DNA from: Chloroflexota bacterium
Lineage (GTDB): Bacteria; Chloroflexota; Anaerolineae; Anaerolineales; E44-bin32
Reading direction: 5' to 3'
NCBI GenBank assembly: GCA_022561385.1
Contig: JADFRG010000014.1
Location: 1-62,542, forward strand
DNA: 62,542 nucleotides
The translations under genes were made by a program, and so were the position numbers. This document shows, piece by piece, positions 9,477-18,271 of this stretch; positions within the stretch are counted from its first letter, which is position 1; every line of letters begins with the position of its first letter. Under the pieces are notes generated by a model, which saw only the letters and a program-made list of their open reading frames with translations, did no database searches and was not told where the DNA came from.

Positions 9477-10805
9477 ATGATTAGGCGACTTCGATTTCTC
9501 TGGATCTCTGAAGATATACGCAACCGTTTGCTCATTACCTTCGCGCTGCTTGCCCTTTACCGGCTGGCGGCGCAAGTACCCGCGCCGGGCGTGAACCGAC
9601 TCGTCCTTCAGCAACTATTCGCGCAGGGAGGTAGTGGGCAGACCTTGTTCGGCTTGCTCGACCTGCTGTCGGGCGGCACGGCCTCGACCTTCTCCGTGCT
9701 GGCGATGGGGGTATATCCCTACATTACAGCCCAAATTATTCTTCAGGTGCTGGTGCCCATCGTCCCACCTCTTAAGCGGCGAATGGATGAGGACCCCCGC
9801 GAGGGTCGTAAATGGATGGAGAAGTGGACCATCATGTTGGCTATCCCGATGGCGGCATTAAATTCCATCGGCCAGGTGCGCCTATTTCAGCAGTTTGCGG
9901 GCGAGAGCATCGTCACCTTCGATATGGGGCTGAATCTGTCCTCCGCAACTCTGATCATCTCGATGACCGCCGGCACAATGTTTGCCATCTGGCTGGGCGA
10001 GCTCATTTCCGAATTTGGGATCAAGAAGCAGGGGCTCTCGTTGATCATTTTCTCGGGCATCGTTTCCGCTATGCCGGTCAATCTGGGGCGGATTTTTTCA
10101 GCGGGGACGCAGATCCTGCCGCTGATCATCTTCCTGGCAATACTCATGACGGCCACAATTTTTGTCATCGTTTATGTCCAGGAGGGACGGCGACACGTAC
10201 CGGTTATGTATCCTGGGCGCCGGGTGGGCAATCGAATGTCCATGCCGGTTAAGGGGACCTTGCCGTTGATGGTGAATATGGCAGGCATGATCCCCATTAT
10301 CTTCGCTCAGTCGATCCTGACCTTCCCCGCGGTCCTGGCGCAGTTCTTCGTGCCCTCGACCAACCCATTCCTTTCTGGACTGGGGGTGTGGCTACAGACC
10401 AACTTCGGAGGGTTTAACAATACCTACTGGATCCTGTATTTCGTCATGGTGGTAGCCTTTACGTTCTTCTATACAGACATTCTCTTTCAACAGCAGAATT
10501 ACGGGCAAAACCTAAAGCGATCGGGCGCCCAGATTCCGGGCGTGACCAAAGGAGCTCCCACCCAGCGCTACCTCACGCGCGTGATGCGCCGGGTCACCTT
10601 CGTGGGTGCCTTCTTCCTGGGGATCGTAGCGATCATGCCATTCCTGGTGGGTCTGGTTTATCCGATAGCCGGCAGCAACACCGGAGTGCTACTCGTGTCA
10701 TCCGCGGGACTCCTGATCGTGGTGGGGGTGATTCGCGATACCTATCGCAACATTGAGGCGGAGCTGAAGTTGCGCGGATACGATTCAGCATTGCTCGTCA
10801 GGTAG
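9477..10805 (+). CDS. secY: Protein translocase channel subunit SecY
   Basis: SecY (442 residues) is the pore of the Sec translocon in the cytoplasmic membrane. About ten hydrophobic segments are visible. Landmarks are the plug region near GGTASTFSVLAMGVYPYITA, the cytoplasmic loop GRKWMEKWTIM, and the C5 loop EGRRHVPVMYPGRR that contacts SecA. Length is normal. It is separated from rplO by 56 bases and followed closely by adk. Confidence 0.97.
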   Translation: MIRRLRFLWISEDIRNRLLITFALLALYRLAAQVPAPGVNRLVLQQLFAQGGSGQTLFGLLDLLSGGTASTFSVLAMGVYPYITAQIILQVLVPIVPPLKRRMDEDPREGRKWMEKWTIMLAIPMAALNSIGQVRLFQQFAGESIVTFDMGLNLSSATLIISMTAGTMFAIWLGELISEFGIKKQGLSLIIFSGIVSAMPVNLGRIFSAGTQILPLIIFLAILMTATIFVIVYVQEGRRHVPVMYPGRRVGNRMSMPVKGTLPLMVNMAGMIPIIFAQSILTFPAVLAQFFVPSTNPFLSGLGVWLQTNFGGFNNTYWILYFVMVVAFTFFYTDILFQQQNYGQNLKRSGAQIPGVTKGAPTQRYLTRVMRRVTFVGAFFLGIVAIMPFLVGLVYPIAGSNTGVLLVSSAGLLIVVGVIRDTYRNIEAELKLRGYDSALLVR

Positions 10806-10811
10806 GCCGGA

Positions 10812-11462
10812 TTGCATTTTATTGTGCTGTTGGGAGTTCCGGGGGCCGGAAAAGGCACCCAAGCAAGACGGCTCAGTGCAACGCTCGCACTTCCCCATAT
10901 ATCCAGTGGAGATCTATTTCGAGAAAACCTGAAGCAGGGGACGCGGATCGGACACGAGGCGCAGAAGTATCTCTCAAGGGGAGAGCTTGTACCGGATGAA
11001 ATCACGATCGAGATGATAGAGGAGCGGTTAGGACGGCTCGATGGTGCCGAGGGAGCCATTCTGGACGGCTACCCACGGACCGCCCGCCAGGCGGATGCCC
11101 TGGAAAACATGGCGGGCGGAATCGTGCGCGCGGCAGTGCATGTCGAGGTGCCGATCGAGCGCCTGGTAGAGCGCATGTCCGGTCGGCGCGTTTGCCGCGA
11201 GCAGGGCCATGTCTATCACATCGTGCACAATCCGCCGAGTGAGCAGGGCATCTGCGACGTCGACGACTCCGAGCTGTATCAAAGGGAGGACGATAAGCCG
11301 GAGACGGTCCGACACCGCCTCCGTGTGTACGAAGAGCGCACGGCTCCGCTCATTGACTACTATCGCGAACGAGGTGTGTTGGTGAGTGTGAACGGCGATC
11401 AGCCGATTGAGGCGGTAACCGAGAAGATCCTCTCGTCGCTCGAGCAGGTGGCAACACGTTGA
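10812..11462 (+). CDS. adk: Adenylate kinase
   Basis: Adenylate kinase (216 residues) interconverts ATP + AMP and 2 ADP. It starts at TTG 10812 (MHFIVLLGVPGAGKGTQARR), giving the P-loop GVPGAGKGT at residues 8-16. SSGDLFRE and ILDGYPRTARQADAL are the AMP-binding marks. A long LID domain is present (about residues 124-160) with only scattered cysteines, so a zinc site is doubtful. It overlaps map by four bases. Confidence 0.96.
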   Translation: MHFIVLLGVPGAGKGTQARRLSATLALPHISSGDLFRENLKQGTRIGHEAQKYLSRGELVPDEITIEMIEERLGRLDGAEGAILDGYPRTARQADALENMAGGIVRAAVHVEVPIERLVERMSGRRVCREQGHVYHIVHNPPSEQGICDVDDSELYQREDDKPETVRHRLRVYEERTAPLIDYYRERGVLVSVNGDQPIEAVTEKILSSLEQVATR

Positions 11463-12301
11463 ACTGGCGCAACGGGGTCGTGATCAAGAGCAAGATGGAG
11501 TTGGAAGCCATGCAGGAAGCTGGCCGAGTAAATGCCCTGGCCCTGAGCGCCGCAGCAGCCATCGTTCGCCCGGGGGTCACCACTGCTGAAATCGATGAAG
11601 CAGCCGCGACCGTCCTGCGCCAACATAATGCTGAGGCCGCCTTCGTAGGTGTGCCGGGAGTGTTTCCCTATCCGTCCACCACCACAATTTGTGTGAATGA
11701 CGAGCTGGTGCATGCCATTCCCGGAGACCGGCGCCTGATAGAAGGGGACATTGTCAGCATCGATTGTGGATCGATAGTGGACGGCTTTGTGGGAGACTCG
11801 GCCCTGACCCTTCCTGTGGGCCAGGTGTCGTCGGAGGCGGAGCGCCTGATGGAAGCCACCCTGGGTGCCCTTCTAGTTGGCATCGAACAAATGCGGGAGG
11901 GAAATCAGACCGGTGACGTTTCGTTCGCCATCCAGTCCCATGTTGAAGCCAACGGCTTCAATGTAGTTCGGGAATATACCGGCCATGGTATCGGGCGCGA
12001 CATGCACGAAGACCCGCAAGTGCCCAATCACGGCTCTCCTGGAAGAGGCATACCCTTACGCTCCGGGATGACAATCGCGTTGGAGCCTATGGTTTTGGCC
12101 GGCGCACCCGAGACCGTTATTATGCCGGACGGATGGGCCGTAGCTTCTGCGGATGGTCGCCTAACGGCGCACTTTGAACACACGGTGGCCGTGACGCCGG
12201 ACGGGCCGCGAGTGCTGACAGCCTTGGAGACTCCGCTGGAGGGAATTAGGTATAATCAATACTTTGTCACCCGACCAGCTAGTGAAAAGGTAGGAACGTG
12301 A
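11459..12301 (+). CDS. map: Methionine aminopeptidase, type I
   Basis: This 280-residue enzyme removes initiator methionine from nascent proteins. All five metal ligands are visible: the two aspartates in [18 protein letters not shown], His in [15 protein letters not shown], Glu in ALEPM and Glu in AHFEHTVAV. It is about 25-30 residues longer than the common form, with the excess at the C-terminus ([16 protein letters not shown]). The start is TTG 11459, overlapping adk; GTG 11480 is an alternative. rpmJ overlaps its stop. Confidence 0.95.
   Translation: MNWRNGVVIKSKMELEAMQEAGRVNALALSAAAAIVRPGVTTAEIDEAAATVLRQHNAEAAFVGVPGVFPYPSTTTICVNDELVHAIPGDRRLIEGDIVSIDCGSIVDGFVGDSALTLPVGQVSSEAERLMEATLGALLVGIEQMREGNQTGDVSFAIQSHVEANGFNVVREYTGHGIGRDMHEDPQVPNHGSPGRGIPLRSGMTIALEPMVLAGAPETVIMPDGWAVASADGRLTAHFEHTVAVTPDGPRVLTALETPLEGIRYNQYFVTRPASEKVGT
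12251..12256 (+). promoter_or_regulatory. Possible -10 element inside the end of map
   Basis: A perfect TATAAT lies about 40 bases before rpmJ. No good -35 hexamer is found at 16-18 bases; a TTGGAG lies at 21. It could feed an internal transcript of rpmJ-rpsM-rpsK-rpsD-rpoA, but may be coincidence within codons. Confidence 0.25.
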
Positions 12302-12411
12302 AGGTTTCTGCATCGGTTACCAAGCGTTGTCCCAAGTGCAAGATTGTCCGCCGGCGCGGCAAGGTTTACGTTATATGCGAAAACCCGCGCCACAAGCAAC
12401 GGCAAGGTTAA
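12298..12411 (+). CDS. rpmJ: 50S ribosomal protein L36, zinc-binding form
   Basis: This 37-residue protein begins at GTG 12298, overlapping the map stop, and ends at TAA 12409-12411. The residues [20 protein letters not shown] and the later [11 protein letters not shown] give the CxxC...C....H zinc site of the C+ L36. It lies directly after map; infA, commonly between them, is absent. Confidence 0.95.
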   Translation: MKVSASVTKRCPKCKIVRRRGKVYVICENPRHKQRQG

Positions 12412-12414
12412 CAC

Positions 12415-12804
12415 ATGGCACGAATTGAAGGCATCGATCTCCCCCGTAACAAGCGAGTTCTTATTGGGCTGACCTACATCCATGGGATCGGGCGATCTGC
12501 GTCGCAGACAACTCTCGATGCTACCGGGATCGATCCGAACACTCCCATTCGCGATCTCACCGAAGGCGAGGTCAGCTCGATTCGGGATTATGTCGCCCAG
12601 AACCTTATGGTGGAGGGGAATCTTCGGCGCGAGGTGCAGTTGAATATTAAGCGCCTCATGGACATCGGCAGCTATCGGGGGCTGCGGCATCGAAGGAACT
12701 TGCCGGTGCGAGGCCAACGCACGCGTACGAATGCCCGCACCCGAAAGGGCCCGAAAAAGACCGTTGCGGGACGCGGCCGTCGAAGGGGCGCCAAGAAGAA
12801 GTAG
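12415..12804 (+). CDS. rpsM: 30S ribosomal protein S13
   Basis: S13 (129 residues) forms intersubunit bridges from the 30S head. [20 protein letters not shown] and the end [19 protein letters not shown] are diagnostic. It starts three bases after rpmJ. Confidence 0.97.
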   Translation: MARIEGIDLPRNKRVLIGLTYIHGIGRSASQTTLDATGIDPNTPIRDLTEGEVSSIRDYVAQNLMVEGNLRREVQLNIKRLMDIGSYRGLRHRRNLPVRGQRTRTNARTRKGPKKTVAGRGRRRGAKKK

Positions 12805-12880
12805 CTCCGGCGAACGAGAGGTCCAGCATTCTCCGAGTCTCAAGGCGGAGAAAATATGCGATCGAGGAAGGTGGACTGGA

Positions 12881-13267
12881 ATGGCACGTAGAGAATCGAA
12901 GCGCAGCAAAATTAAACGCACGATTTCCAATGGGCGGGCGAACATCCACGCCACCTTTAACAACACGATCGTGACCATCTCGGATCCGCAGGGAAATGTC
13001 GTGGTCTGGGGAAGCGCCGGCTCGTCCGGGTTCAAGGGTTCCCGAAAAAGCACTCCTTTTGCGGCCAGGAAGGCGGCGGAGGTTGTCATTCGAGCCGCTA
13101 AGGATCTTGGTTTGCGAGAATTAGATGTGTTTGTGAAAGGCCCGGGCCCGGGGCGGGAGGCTGCCATACGAGCCATACAGGCCTCGGGGGTCAAAGTGCG
13201 GTCGATAAGCGACGTAACACCGATTCCACACAACGGCGTGCGCCCGCCGAAAAAGCGCAGAGTCTAA
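12881..13267 (+). CDS. rpsK: 30S ribosomal protein S11
   Basis: S11 (128 residues) starts at ATG 12881 ([20 protein letters not shown]). An upstream in-frame ATG at 12731 lies inside rpsM and encodes unrelated residues, so it is rejected. [18 protein letters not shown] and the C-terminal [13 protein letters not shown] are conserved. S11 lies on the platform near the E site. Confidence 0.96.
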   Translation: MARRESKRSKIKRTISNGRANIHATFNNTIVTISDPQGNVVVWGSAGSSGFKGSRKSTPFAARKAAEVVIRAAKDLGLRELDVFVKGPGPGREAAIRAIQASGVKVRSISDVTPIPHNGVRPPKKRRV

Positions 13268-13309
13268 GCCCACCCATTGAGCGGCTCATTAAAAGGGACA
13301 ACATAACGA

Positions 13310-13948
13310 ATGGCGAAATATATTGGCCCCGTGTGCAAATTATGCCGAAGGGAAGGCGAGAAACTCTTCCTGAAAGGACAGCGCTGCTACACTCCGAAGT
13401 GCGCCTTCGAACGGCGAGCCTACCCTCCGGGGGAGCATGGCCGGCAGGCCCTGTGGCGCAGGCGCAGAGTTTCCGAATACTGGAAACAGTTGAGGGAGAA
13501 GCAAAAAACTCGTCGCGTTTACAACGTGACGGAGCGGCAATTTCGGCGTTACTACCGAAAAGCCCAACAACAGCGCGGCCTCACTGGCCAGACTCTGCTC
13601 GTTTTACTTGAGCGTAGATTGGACAACGTTATCTACAGGCTCAATTTCGCCGAGAGCCGGCCCCAAGCGCGCATGTTGGTCGCGCACGGGCACTTCTCAG
13701 TTAATGGACGCCGCACCGACATTCCTTCCATGCTCGTCAGCCCGGGCGACGTGATTGAGGTTAGAGAGGGATCGCGCAAACGGACCTACTTCAAGGAACT
13801 TCCGCAGGTCGCCGAAACCCGAGCCTCTCCGCCCTGGCTGGAACGGGATGCCCCGAATCTCTCCGCCAAGGTTATGCAAGAGCCCCAGCGAGGGGATATC
13901 GACGCAAACCTCAACGAACAGCTGATTGTGGAGTATTACTCCCGATGA
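13310..13948 (+). CDS. rpsD: 30S ribosomal protein S4, zinc-binding form
   Basis: S4 (212 residues) nucleates 30S body assembly. The N-terminal PVCKLCRREGEKLFLKGQRC continues to a fourth Cys at KCAF, so it is the zinc-binding C+ type. The S4 RNA-binding domain is at about residues 99-160 (RLDNVIYRLNFAESRPQARM). The start ATG 13310 follows a 42-base gap. Confidence 0.96.
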   Translation: MAKYIGPVCKLCRREGEKLFLKGQRCYTPKCAFERRAYPPGEHGRQALWRRRRVSEYWKQLREKQKTRRVYNVTERQFRRYYRKAQQQRGLTGQTLLVLLERRLDNVIYRLNFAESRPQARMLVAHGHFSVNGRRTDIPSMLVSPGDVIEVREGSRKRTYFKELPQVAETRASPPWLERDAPNLSAKVMQEPQRGDIDANLNEQLIVEYYSR

Positions 13949-14021
13949 GAAGTGAAAACATGTGGATTTCCGGAGATCTAATTCTGACCGGGGGGCGAAA
14001 GAATAAAGAGGGAGGGGGGAT

Positions 14022-15011
14022 ATGGCGCTAACAACGAATATGGTCATGCCCAAGATCGAGCGAGAGGCCGTGGCTCGAAACTATGGCAAATTCGTCATCA
14101 GCCCGCTCGAACGCGGATATGGAATAACGATGGGCAATGCGCTGCGACGCGTGTTGCTTTCCTCGCTGGAGGGCACGGCGACAACTTCCATTCGAATTTC
14201 AGAAGTTTCACACGAGTTTACGGTGATTCCCGGCGTGCGTGAAGATGTTCTGCAGGTCATTCTCAACATCAAAGAGCTGCGCATGATCCTGCACGAAGGA
14301 GATTCGGCTCGACTGCGAATCGAGGTGAAAGGGGAGGGGGTCGTAACGGCCGCGGACGTCATCGTTCCCGCAGAAGTCGAGATCGTTAATCCAGAACTGT
14401 ACCTGTTTACGGTGGACAATGACAGCTCTCAGTTCGAGATTGAGCTCAACGTGGAACGGGGACGGGGATATTCTCCCTCCGACGAGCGCGGGCGGCTGCC
14501 GATCGGCGAACTGCCGACCGATGCGATCTTCAGCCCCGTGCGTAAGGTCAATTTCGAGGTGGGCCAGGCCCGGGTCGGCCAGGACACCACCTTCGATCGA
14601 CTGACGACGGAAATTTGGACCGATGGAACTATCAAGCCTGAAGATGCTCTTAGCGTGAGCGCAACGATCTTGATCGCACATCTGCGCGATCTGGCGGGAG
14701 TTACTGAAGAGAGCCTGCTGGAGGCGGCCACTCGCGAGGAAGAGCCTCAGATGGCGAGTGAAGTGTATGAGATCCCGATCGAAAATCTGGATCTCTCGGT
14801 CCGCGTATTCAACTCCCTGAAACGAACCGGCATTACCAGCGTGGGTGAAGTCTTGGATATGCTCGACAAGGGTTCAGATGCCATGCTCTCCATTCGAAAT
14901 TTCGGTGAGAAAAGCCTGGACGAACTTAAGGAACGACTTGAAGAAAAGGGTTATCTGGATTCTGAAGGCGAAGGTGAGCAGAATTCGGAAGCGGCGGTGG
15001 TTGCGGCATGA
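14022..15011 (+). CDS. rpoA: RNA polymerase alpha subunit
   Basis: Alpha (329 residues) scaffolds RNA polymerase assembly. The N-terminal domain has the hallmark FVISPLERGYGITMGNALRR. A linker rich in Glu follows near residue 240, then the C-terminal domain (VFNSLKRTGITSVGEVLDML and FGEKSLDELKERL) that binds UP elements and activators. ATG 14022 has a GGAGGGGGG purine tract just upstream. Its stop overlaps rplQ by four bases. Confidence 0.97.
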   Translation: MALTTNMVMPKIEREAVARNYGKFVISPLERGYGITMGNALRRVLLSSLEGTATTSIRISEVSHEFTVIPGVREDVLQVILNIKELRMILHEGDSARLRIEVKGEGVVTAADVIVPAEVEIVNPELYLFTVDNDSSQFEIELNVERGRGYSPSDERGRLPIGELPTDAIFSPVRKVNFEVGQARVGQDTTFDRLTTEIWTDGTIKPEDALSVSATILIAHLRDLAGVTEESLLEAATREEEPQMASEVYEIPIENLDLSVRVFNSLKRTGITSVGEVLDMLDKGSDAMLSIRNFGEKSLDELKERLEEKGYLDSEGEGEQNSEAAVVAA

Positions 15012-15376
15012 GGCATCGGGTCTATGGCAAGCGGCTCAGTCGGTCTACCGGGCACCGCACGGCGATGCGGAGGAACCTGATCTCGGATTTGTTCGAACAC
15101 GAACGAATTCGTACCACCCGGGCTAAAGCGGCCTCGGTGCGCGGGGCTTCGGAGAAGCTGATCACGTTGGCAAAACACGCCGACGAGGACGATCAGGTGC
15201 ATGCGCGCCGTATGGCTGCAAAAACCCTGGGCGATCCGGCGATGGTGATGAAGTTATTCGATGAAATCGCTCCCCGATATACTGAACGTCCGGGAGGTTA
15301 CACGCGAATATTGAAGCTTGGGCCTCGTAAAGGTGACGGCGCCGAAATGGTGTTACTCGAGCTGGTTGAAGAGTAG
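15008..15376 (+). CDS. rplQ: 50S ribosomal protein L17
   Basis: L17 (122 residues) begins MRHRVYGKRLSRSTGHRTAM, coupled to rpoA. TRAKAASVRGASEKLITLAK and GGYTRILKLGPRKGDGAEM are the usual signatures. truA follows six bases after its stop. Confidence 0.97.
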   Translation: MRHRVYGKRLSRSTGHRTAMRRNLISDLFEHERIRTTRAKAASVRGASEKLITLAKHADEDDQVHARRMAAKTLGDPAMVMKLFDEIAPRYTERPGGYTRILKLGPRKGDGAEMVLLELVEE

Positions 15377-15381
15377 GGCCG

Positions 15382-16134
15382 CTGGCGGAGTTCGAACATT
15401 ACAAATCGATCGTAGCGTACGACGGAACCGAGTTCCACGGCTACCAGCGGCAGGTGGCCACAGAGCGTACCGTCCAGGGAGTGCTCGAGGCGGCCCTCTC
15501 TGAGCTTGGATGGAGCGAGAGCTCGATCCGAGCCGCCGGACGCACGGACCGCGGTGTACATGCCAGGGGGCAGGTCATCAGCTATTCGTTGTCCTGGTCG
15601 CGGGAGCCGGATCGGCTAACGGCGGCGCTCAACGCACACTTGCCAGAGGACGTAGCAGTGCGCCACACCGAAGTCGTCTCGGAGGAATTCGATCCGCGCT
15701 TCAACGCCATTCGGAGACGCTACGTTTATCGCTTGCTGACGGATCCGGCGCCAGACCCACTTAAGGAACGCACACGGTGGCGCGTATGGCCCGCACCGAA
15801 CTTAGATCGCGTGCGCGAAGTGGCCGAACTATTCGTTGGGAAGCGAGATTACGGTGCATTCGGTCGGGCGCCTATTCCCGGAGGCCATACGGTGCGCGAG
15901 ATCACCAGGTCGGAGTGGGTAGGTGAGGGCTCGGATTTGAAAATGATCTTGGAAGCCGACGCCTTCCTGTATCGGATGGTCCGCCGAATTGTTGGAGCAA
16001 TCTTGCAGGTCGCACGGGGAGATGGAGACCCGGAGGAGCTTGAGCGAAGCCTTTCAGATCCTACTCACAAGTGGGAAGGCCGGCTCGCTCCGGCCAAGGG
16101 ATTGTGCCTGGAAGCGGTTTATTATGAGGCGTGA
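15382..16134 (+). CDS. truA: tRNA pseudouridine(38-40) synthase TruA, apparent CTG start
   Basis: TruA converts U38-40 of tRNA anticodon arms to pseudouridine. The catalytic Asp is in AAGRTDRGVHARGQV (residue 56) and the conserved N-terminal YKSIVAYDGTEFHGYQR precedes it. Between the in-frame stop at 15367-15369 and this motif there is no ATG, GTG or TTG; CTG 15382 is the only near-cognate codon placed to begin the family-typical N-terminus, giving 250 residues. Starting at GTG 15454 would delete the conserved YDGT strand. The CTG lies six bases after the rplQ stop, so coupling may help. A sequence error or unusual initiation are the alternatives. Confidence 0.9.
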   Translation: MAEFEHYKSIVAYDGTEFHGYQRQVATERTVQGVLEAALSELGWSESSIRAAGRTDRGVHARGQVISYSLSWSREPDRLTAALNAHLPEDVAVRHTEVVSEEFDPRFNAIRRRYVYRLLTDPAPDPLKERTRWRVWPAPNLDRVREVAELFVGKRDYGAFGRAPIPGGHTVREITRSEWVGEGSDLKMILEADAFLYRMVRRIVGAILQVARGDGDPEELERSLSDPTHKWEGRLAPAKGLCLEAVYYEA

Positions 16135-16146
16135 GGTGTCCTAGAC

Positions 16147-16584
16147 TTGTATAAAACCTTTTATCCGAAAGCGGCAGATATTGAGACCCGATGGGTATTG
16201 GCGGATGCAGATGGCCAGACCTTGGGCCGATTTGCATCGCGCATTTCTGCAGTCTTGCTGGGAAAGGAGAAACCCATGGTCACGCCGGGAGTGGACATGG
16301 GGGACTCCGTGATCGTGATTAATGCTTCCAAGATTAAAGTCACCGGCAAACGCCTGGATCAGAAGATGTATTATCGCCATTCAGGTTATCCGGGCGGCCT
16401 GCGGACGATCTCGCTTCGCGATCAGCTAAAGCGTGCCCCCGAAAGAGTCATTCGTTCTGCAGTGTGGGGTATGTTGCCCCACAATCGCTTTGGGCGGCGG
16501 CTGCTCAGGAAAATGCGTGTTTATTCGGGGCCGGATCATCCCCACCGTCCGCAAAAGCCCGTCCGTCTCGAGATAAGCGAATAG
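16147..16584 (+). CDS. rplM: 50S ribosomal protein L13
   Basis: L13 (145 residues, TTG start) begins MYKTFYPKAADIETRWVLAD and contains the GRFASRISAVLLGKEKP and YRHSGYPGGLRTISL family stretches. It is an early-assembly protein of the 50S and is paired here with rpsI as usual. Confidence 0.96.
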   Translation: MYKTFYPKAADIETRWVLADADGQTLGRFASRISAVLLGKEKPMVTPGVDMGDSVIVINASKIKVTGKRLDQKMYYRHSGYPGGLRTISLRDQLKRAPERVIRSAVWGMLPHNRFGRRLLRKMRVYSGPDHPHRPQKPVRLEISE

Positions 16585-16590
16585 GAAATC

Positions 16591-16986
16591 ATGTCAGAAG
16601 AAAAGTATTTTGAAGCTGTCGGTCGCAGGAAAGAAGCTACCGCGCGGGTACGAATTGTTAGCGGCAAAGGCGCAATCGTAATCAACGGCAGACCTGCCGA
16701 AGAGTACTTCCCCCGGATGGGCGATCTCGAGTGGCTCAAAGGTCCCCTGCAAGTCGCCGGATTAGAGGATACGCTGGATATCTCAGTGATAGTCCTAGGC
16801 GGGGGCATCACGGGTCAGTCCAGCGCAATCAGGCACGGAGTGGCGCGCGCTCTGTTGAAGATGGACCCAGAGCTTCGCCCTCAACTAAAAAAGGCTGGGA
16901 CCCTCACTCGGGACTCGCGGATCAAGGAACGCAAGAAGCCGGGTCTCAAACGGGCACGTAAGGCTCCCACGTACACTAAGCGCTAA
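16591..16986 (+). CDS. rpsI: 30S ribosomal protein S9
   Basis: S9 (131 residues) has a C-terminal tail (KKPGLKRARKAPTYTKR) that reaches the P-site tRNA, ending in the conserved KR. GRRKEATARVRIVSGKGAIV marks the N-terminus. It is the last gene of the superoperon before a terminator. Confidence 0.97.
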   Translation: MSEEKYFEAVGRRKEATARVRIVSGKGAIVINGRPAEEYFPRMGDLEWLKGPLQVAGLEDTLDISVIVLGGGITGQSSAIRHGVARALLKMDPELRPQLKKAGTLTRDSRIKERKKPGLKRARKAPTYTKR

Positions 16987-17036
16987 GTCTGGAATTCAGA
17001 ATCAGGTCTGGATCCAGAGACCTGAGGCGAAATCTA

Positions 17037-17073
17037 GGGCCGAGGCCGGAAATCCGCCTCGGCCCTTGTTTTT
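17037..17073 (+). terminator. Intrinsic terminator of the ribosomal superoperon
   Basis: A ten-base GC-rich stem (17037-17046 with 17056-17065), extended by two G-C pairs around an AAAT loop with one bulged C, is followed by TTGTTTTT. It lies 50 bases after rpsI. Confidence 0.9.
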
Positions 17074-17094
17074 GTAGGGTCTACGGAGGCGTGT

Positions 17095-18159
17095 ATGAAG
17101 TCGATGGATGTTTTGCTGTCGGCGTTCGGACTCGATCCATTGCAGGGCTTTACCGCCATCAGCGCCAGCCAACTGGCAGCGTCATATTTTCCGGCGGTTA
17201 ATCCAGAACTTGGCACGTTGGTGCTTGAGTTCGAATCCGGCGAAGTGGCGGAGCGTGCCTGGACGGTGCTTCGGAAACAGTATCCTCCGGATCATCGAGT
17301 GGTGTGGATACGCGACCTGGACCGCCCATCCCAGGAAATCTCGCTCGGGGATCTCGACTCGGAAGCCAAAGGGCTGGCGCTCTACTTGCCTCCGATGGCG
17401 GAGGGCTCCTCATTTGAGGCGCTTCAAGATACGGTGGCCCACCTGCGCGCACCCGACGGATGTCCATGGGACCGGGAACAAACGCATCGTTCTTTGCGAA
17501 AACACATGCTTGAGGAGGCGTACGAGGTGCTTGAGGCGCTCGATCGATCGGATCTGGGCGGGATTCAGGAAGAACTCGGGGACCTGCTTCTCCAAATCCT
17601 CATGCACGCGCAGATTGCCCAGGAGCAGGGAAATTTTGGAATGTCGGATGTAGTGGCTGGCATTCGGGCCAAGCTGATCCGCCGCCATCCCCACGTGTTT
17701 GGGGAGGTTGTTGTGGACGGCGTGGAGCAGGTCCTTGACAACTGGGAGCACTACAAACGCGAGGAAACTGAGGCGGGACCCCTGGAAGGAGTGCCGCGGT
17801 CTATGCCTGCGCTCGCGCAGGCCGCAGTGCTGCAGGACCGTGCAAGCCGAGTCGGATTTGTGTGGGCCTCTATCGACGAGGGGATGGACAAGCTGAAGGG
17901 GGTGCTCGACGGGTCGCAGTCTGAGATCGGGCGGCCGATGCAGGCCGCAGAACTGGGAGAATTACTGTTCGCGATCGTAAACTACGCCCGCGAGATTCAA
18001 GCGGACCCGGAGGCCGAGCTGCAGCGCGCCAGCCGGCGGTTCAGGTCTCGGTTCTCCAATTTGCTTCAGGCCCTCGGCGATCAAGGTCGGGAGCTGGAGG
18101 AACTGGACCTCGCTGAAACGAAGCGCATGTGGGATGACACGAAGGAATTAAACGCGTGA
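17095..18159 (+). CDS. mazG: MazG-type NTP pyrophosphohydrolase with truncated YabN-like N-terminal region
   Basis: The 354-residue protein has two MazG domains. The first (about residues 105-230) carries RAPDGCPWDREQTHRSLRKH and the metal-binding EEAYE and EELGD motifs. The second (about 240-340) is recognisable from DRASRVGFVW and ELGELLFAIVNYAR. The family hydrolyses NTPs to NMP and pyrophosphate. Residues 1-100 resemble only the last half of the tetrapyrrole-methylase-like domain that precedes MazG in YabN proteins (LDPLQGF, then a domain end LALYLPP); the SAM-binding first half is missing and there is no room for it upstream. The stop lies in the first copy of a 58-bp repeat. Confidence 0.92.
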   Translation: MKSMDVLLSAFGLDPLQGFTAISASQLAASYFPAVNPELGTLVLEFESGEVAERAWTVLRKQYPPDHRVVWIRDLDRPSQEISLGDLDSEAKGLALYLPPMAEGSSFEALQDTVAHLRAPDGCPWDREQTHRSLRKHMLEEAYEVLEALDRSDLGGIQEELGDLLLQILMHAQIAQEQGNFGMSDVVAGIRAKLIRRHPHVFGEVVVDGVEQVLDNWEHYKREETEAGPLEGVPRSMPALAQAAVLQDRASRVGFVWASIDEGMDKLKGVLDGSQSEIGRPMQAAELGELLFAIVNYAREIQADPEAELQRASRRFRSRFSNLLQALGDQGRELEELDLAETKRMWDDTKELNA

Positions 18160-18209
18160 GACGAACCGCACCGGCAAGTATTGCGCTGTGGGATGGCACG
18201 AAGGAATAG
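18156..18209 (+). CDS. Possible 17-codon leader ORF (repeat-derived)
   Basis: A GTG overlapping the mazG stop opens a 17-residue frame (MRRTAPASIALWDGTKE) preceded by GAAGGA. It copies the first 12 or so residues of the downstream lipoprotein and then stops inside the next repeat. It may be translated, but nothing proves it; I read it as a duplication product. Confidence 0.35.
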   Translation: MRRTAPASIALWDGTKE

Positions 18210-18213
18210 ACGA

Positions 18214-18267
18214 GTGAGACGAATCGTACTGGCGAGTTTTCCGCTGTGGGATGGCACGAAGGAATAG
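18214..18267 (+). CDS. Possible second 17-codon leader ORF (repeat-derived)
   Basis: The second repeat copy gives another 17-residue frame (MRRIVLASFPLWDGTKE) with its own GAAGGA, ending four bases before the true phosphoesterase start. An ATG at 18193 reads the same frame with seven extra residues. It could lower or couple translation of the next gene. Confidence 0.35.
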   Translation: MRRIVLASFPLWDGTKE

Positions 18268-18271
18268 ACGA

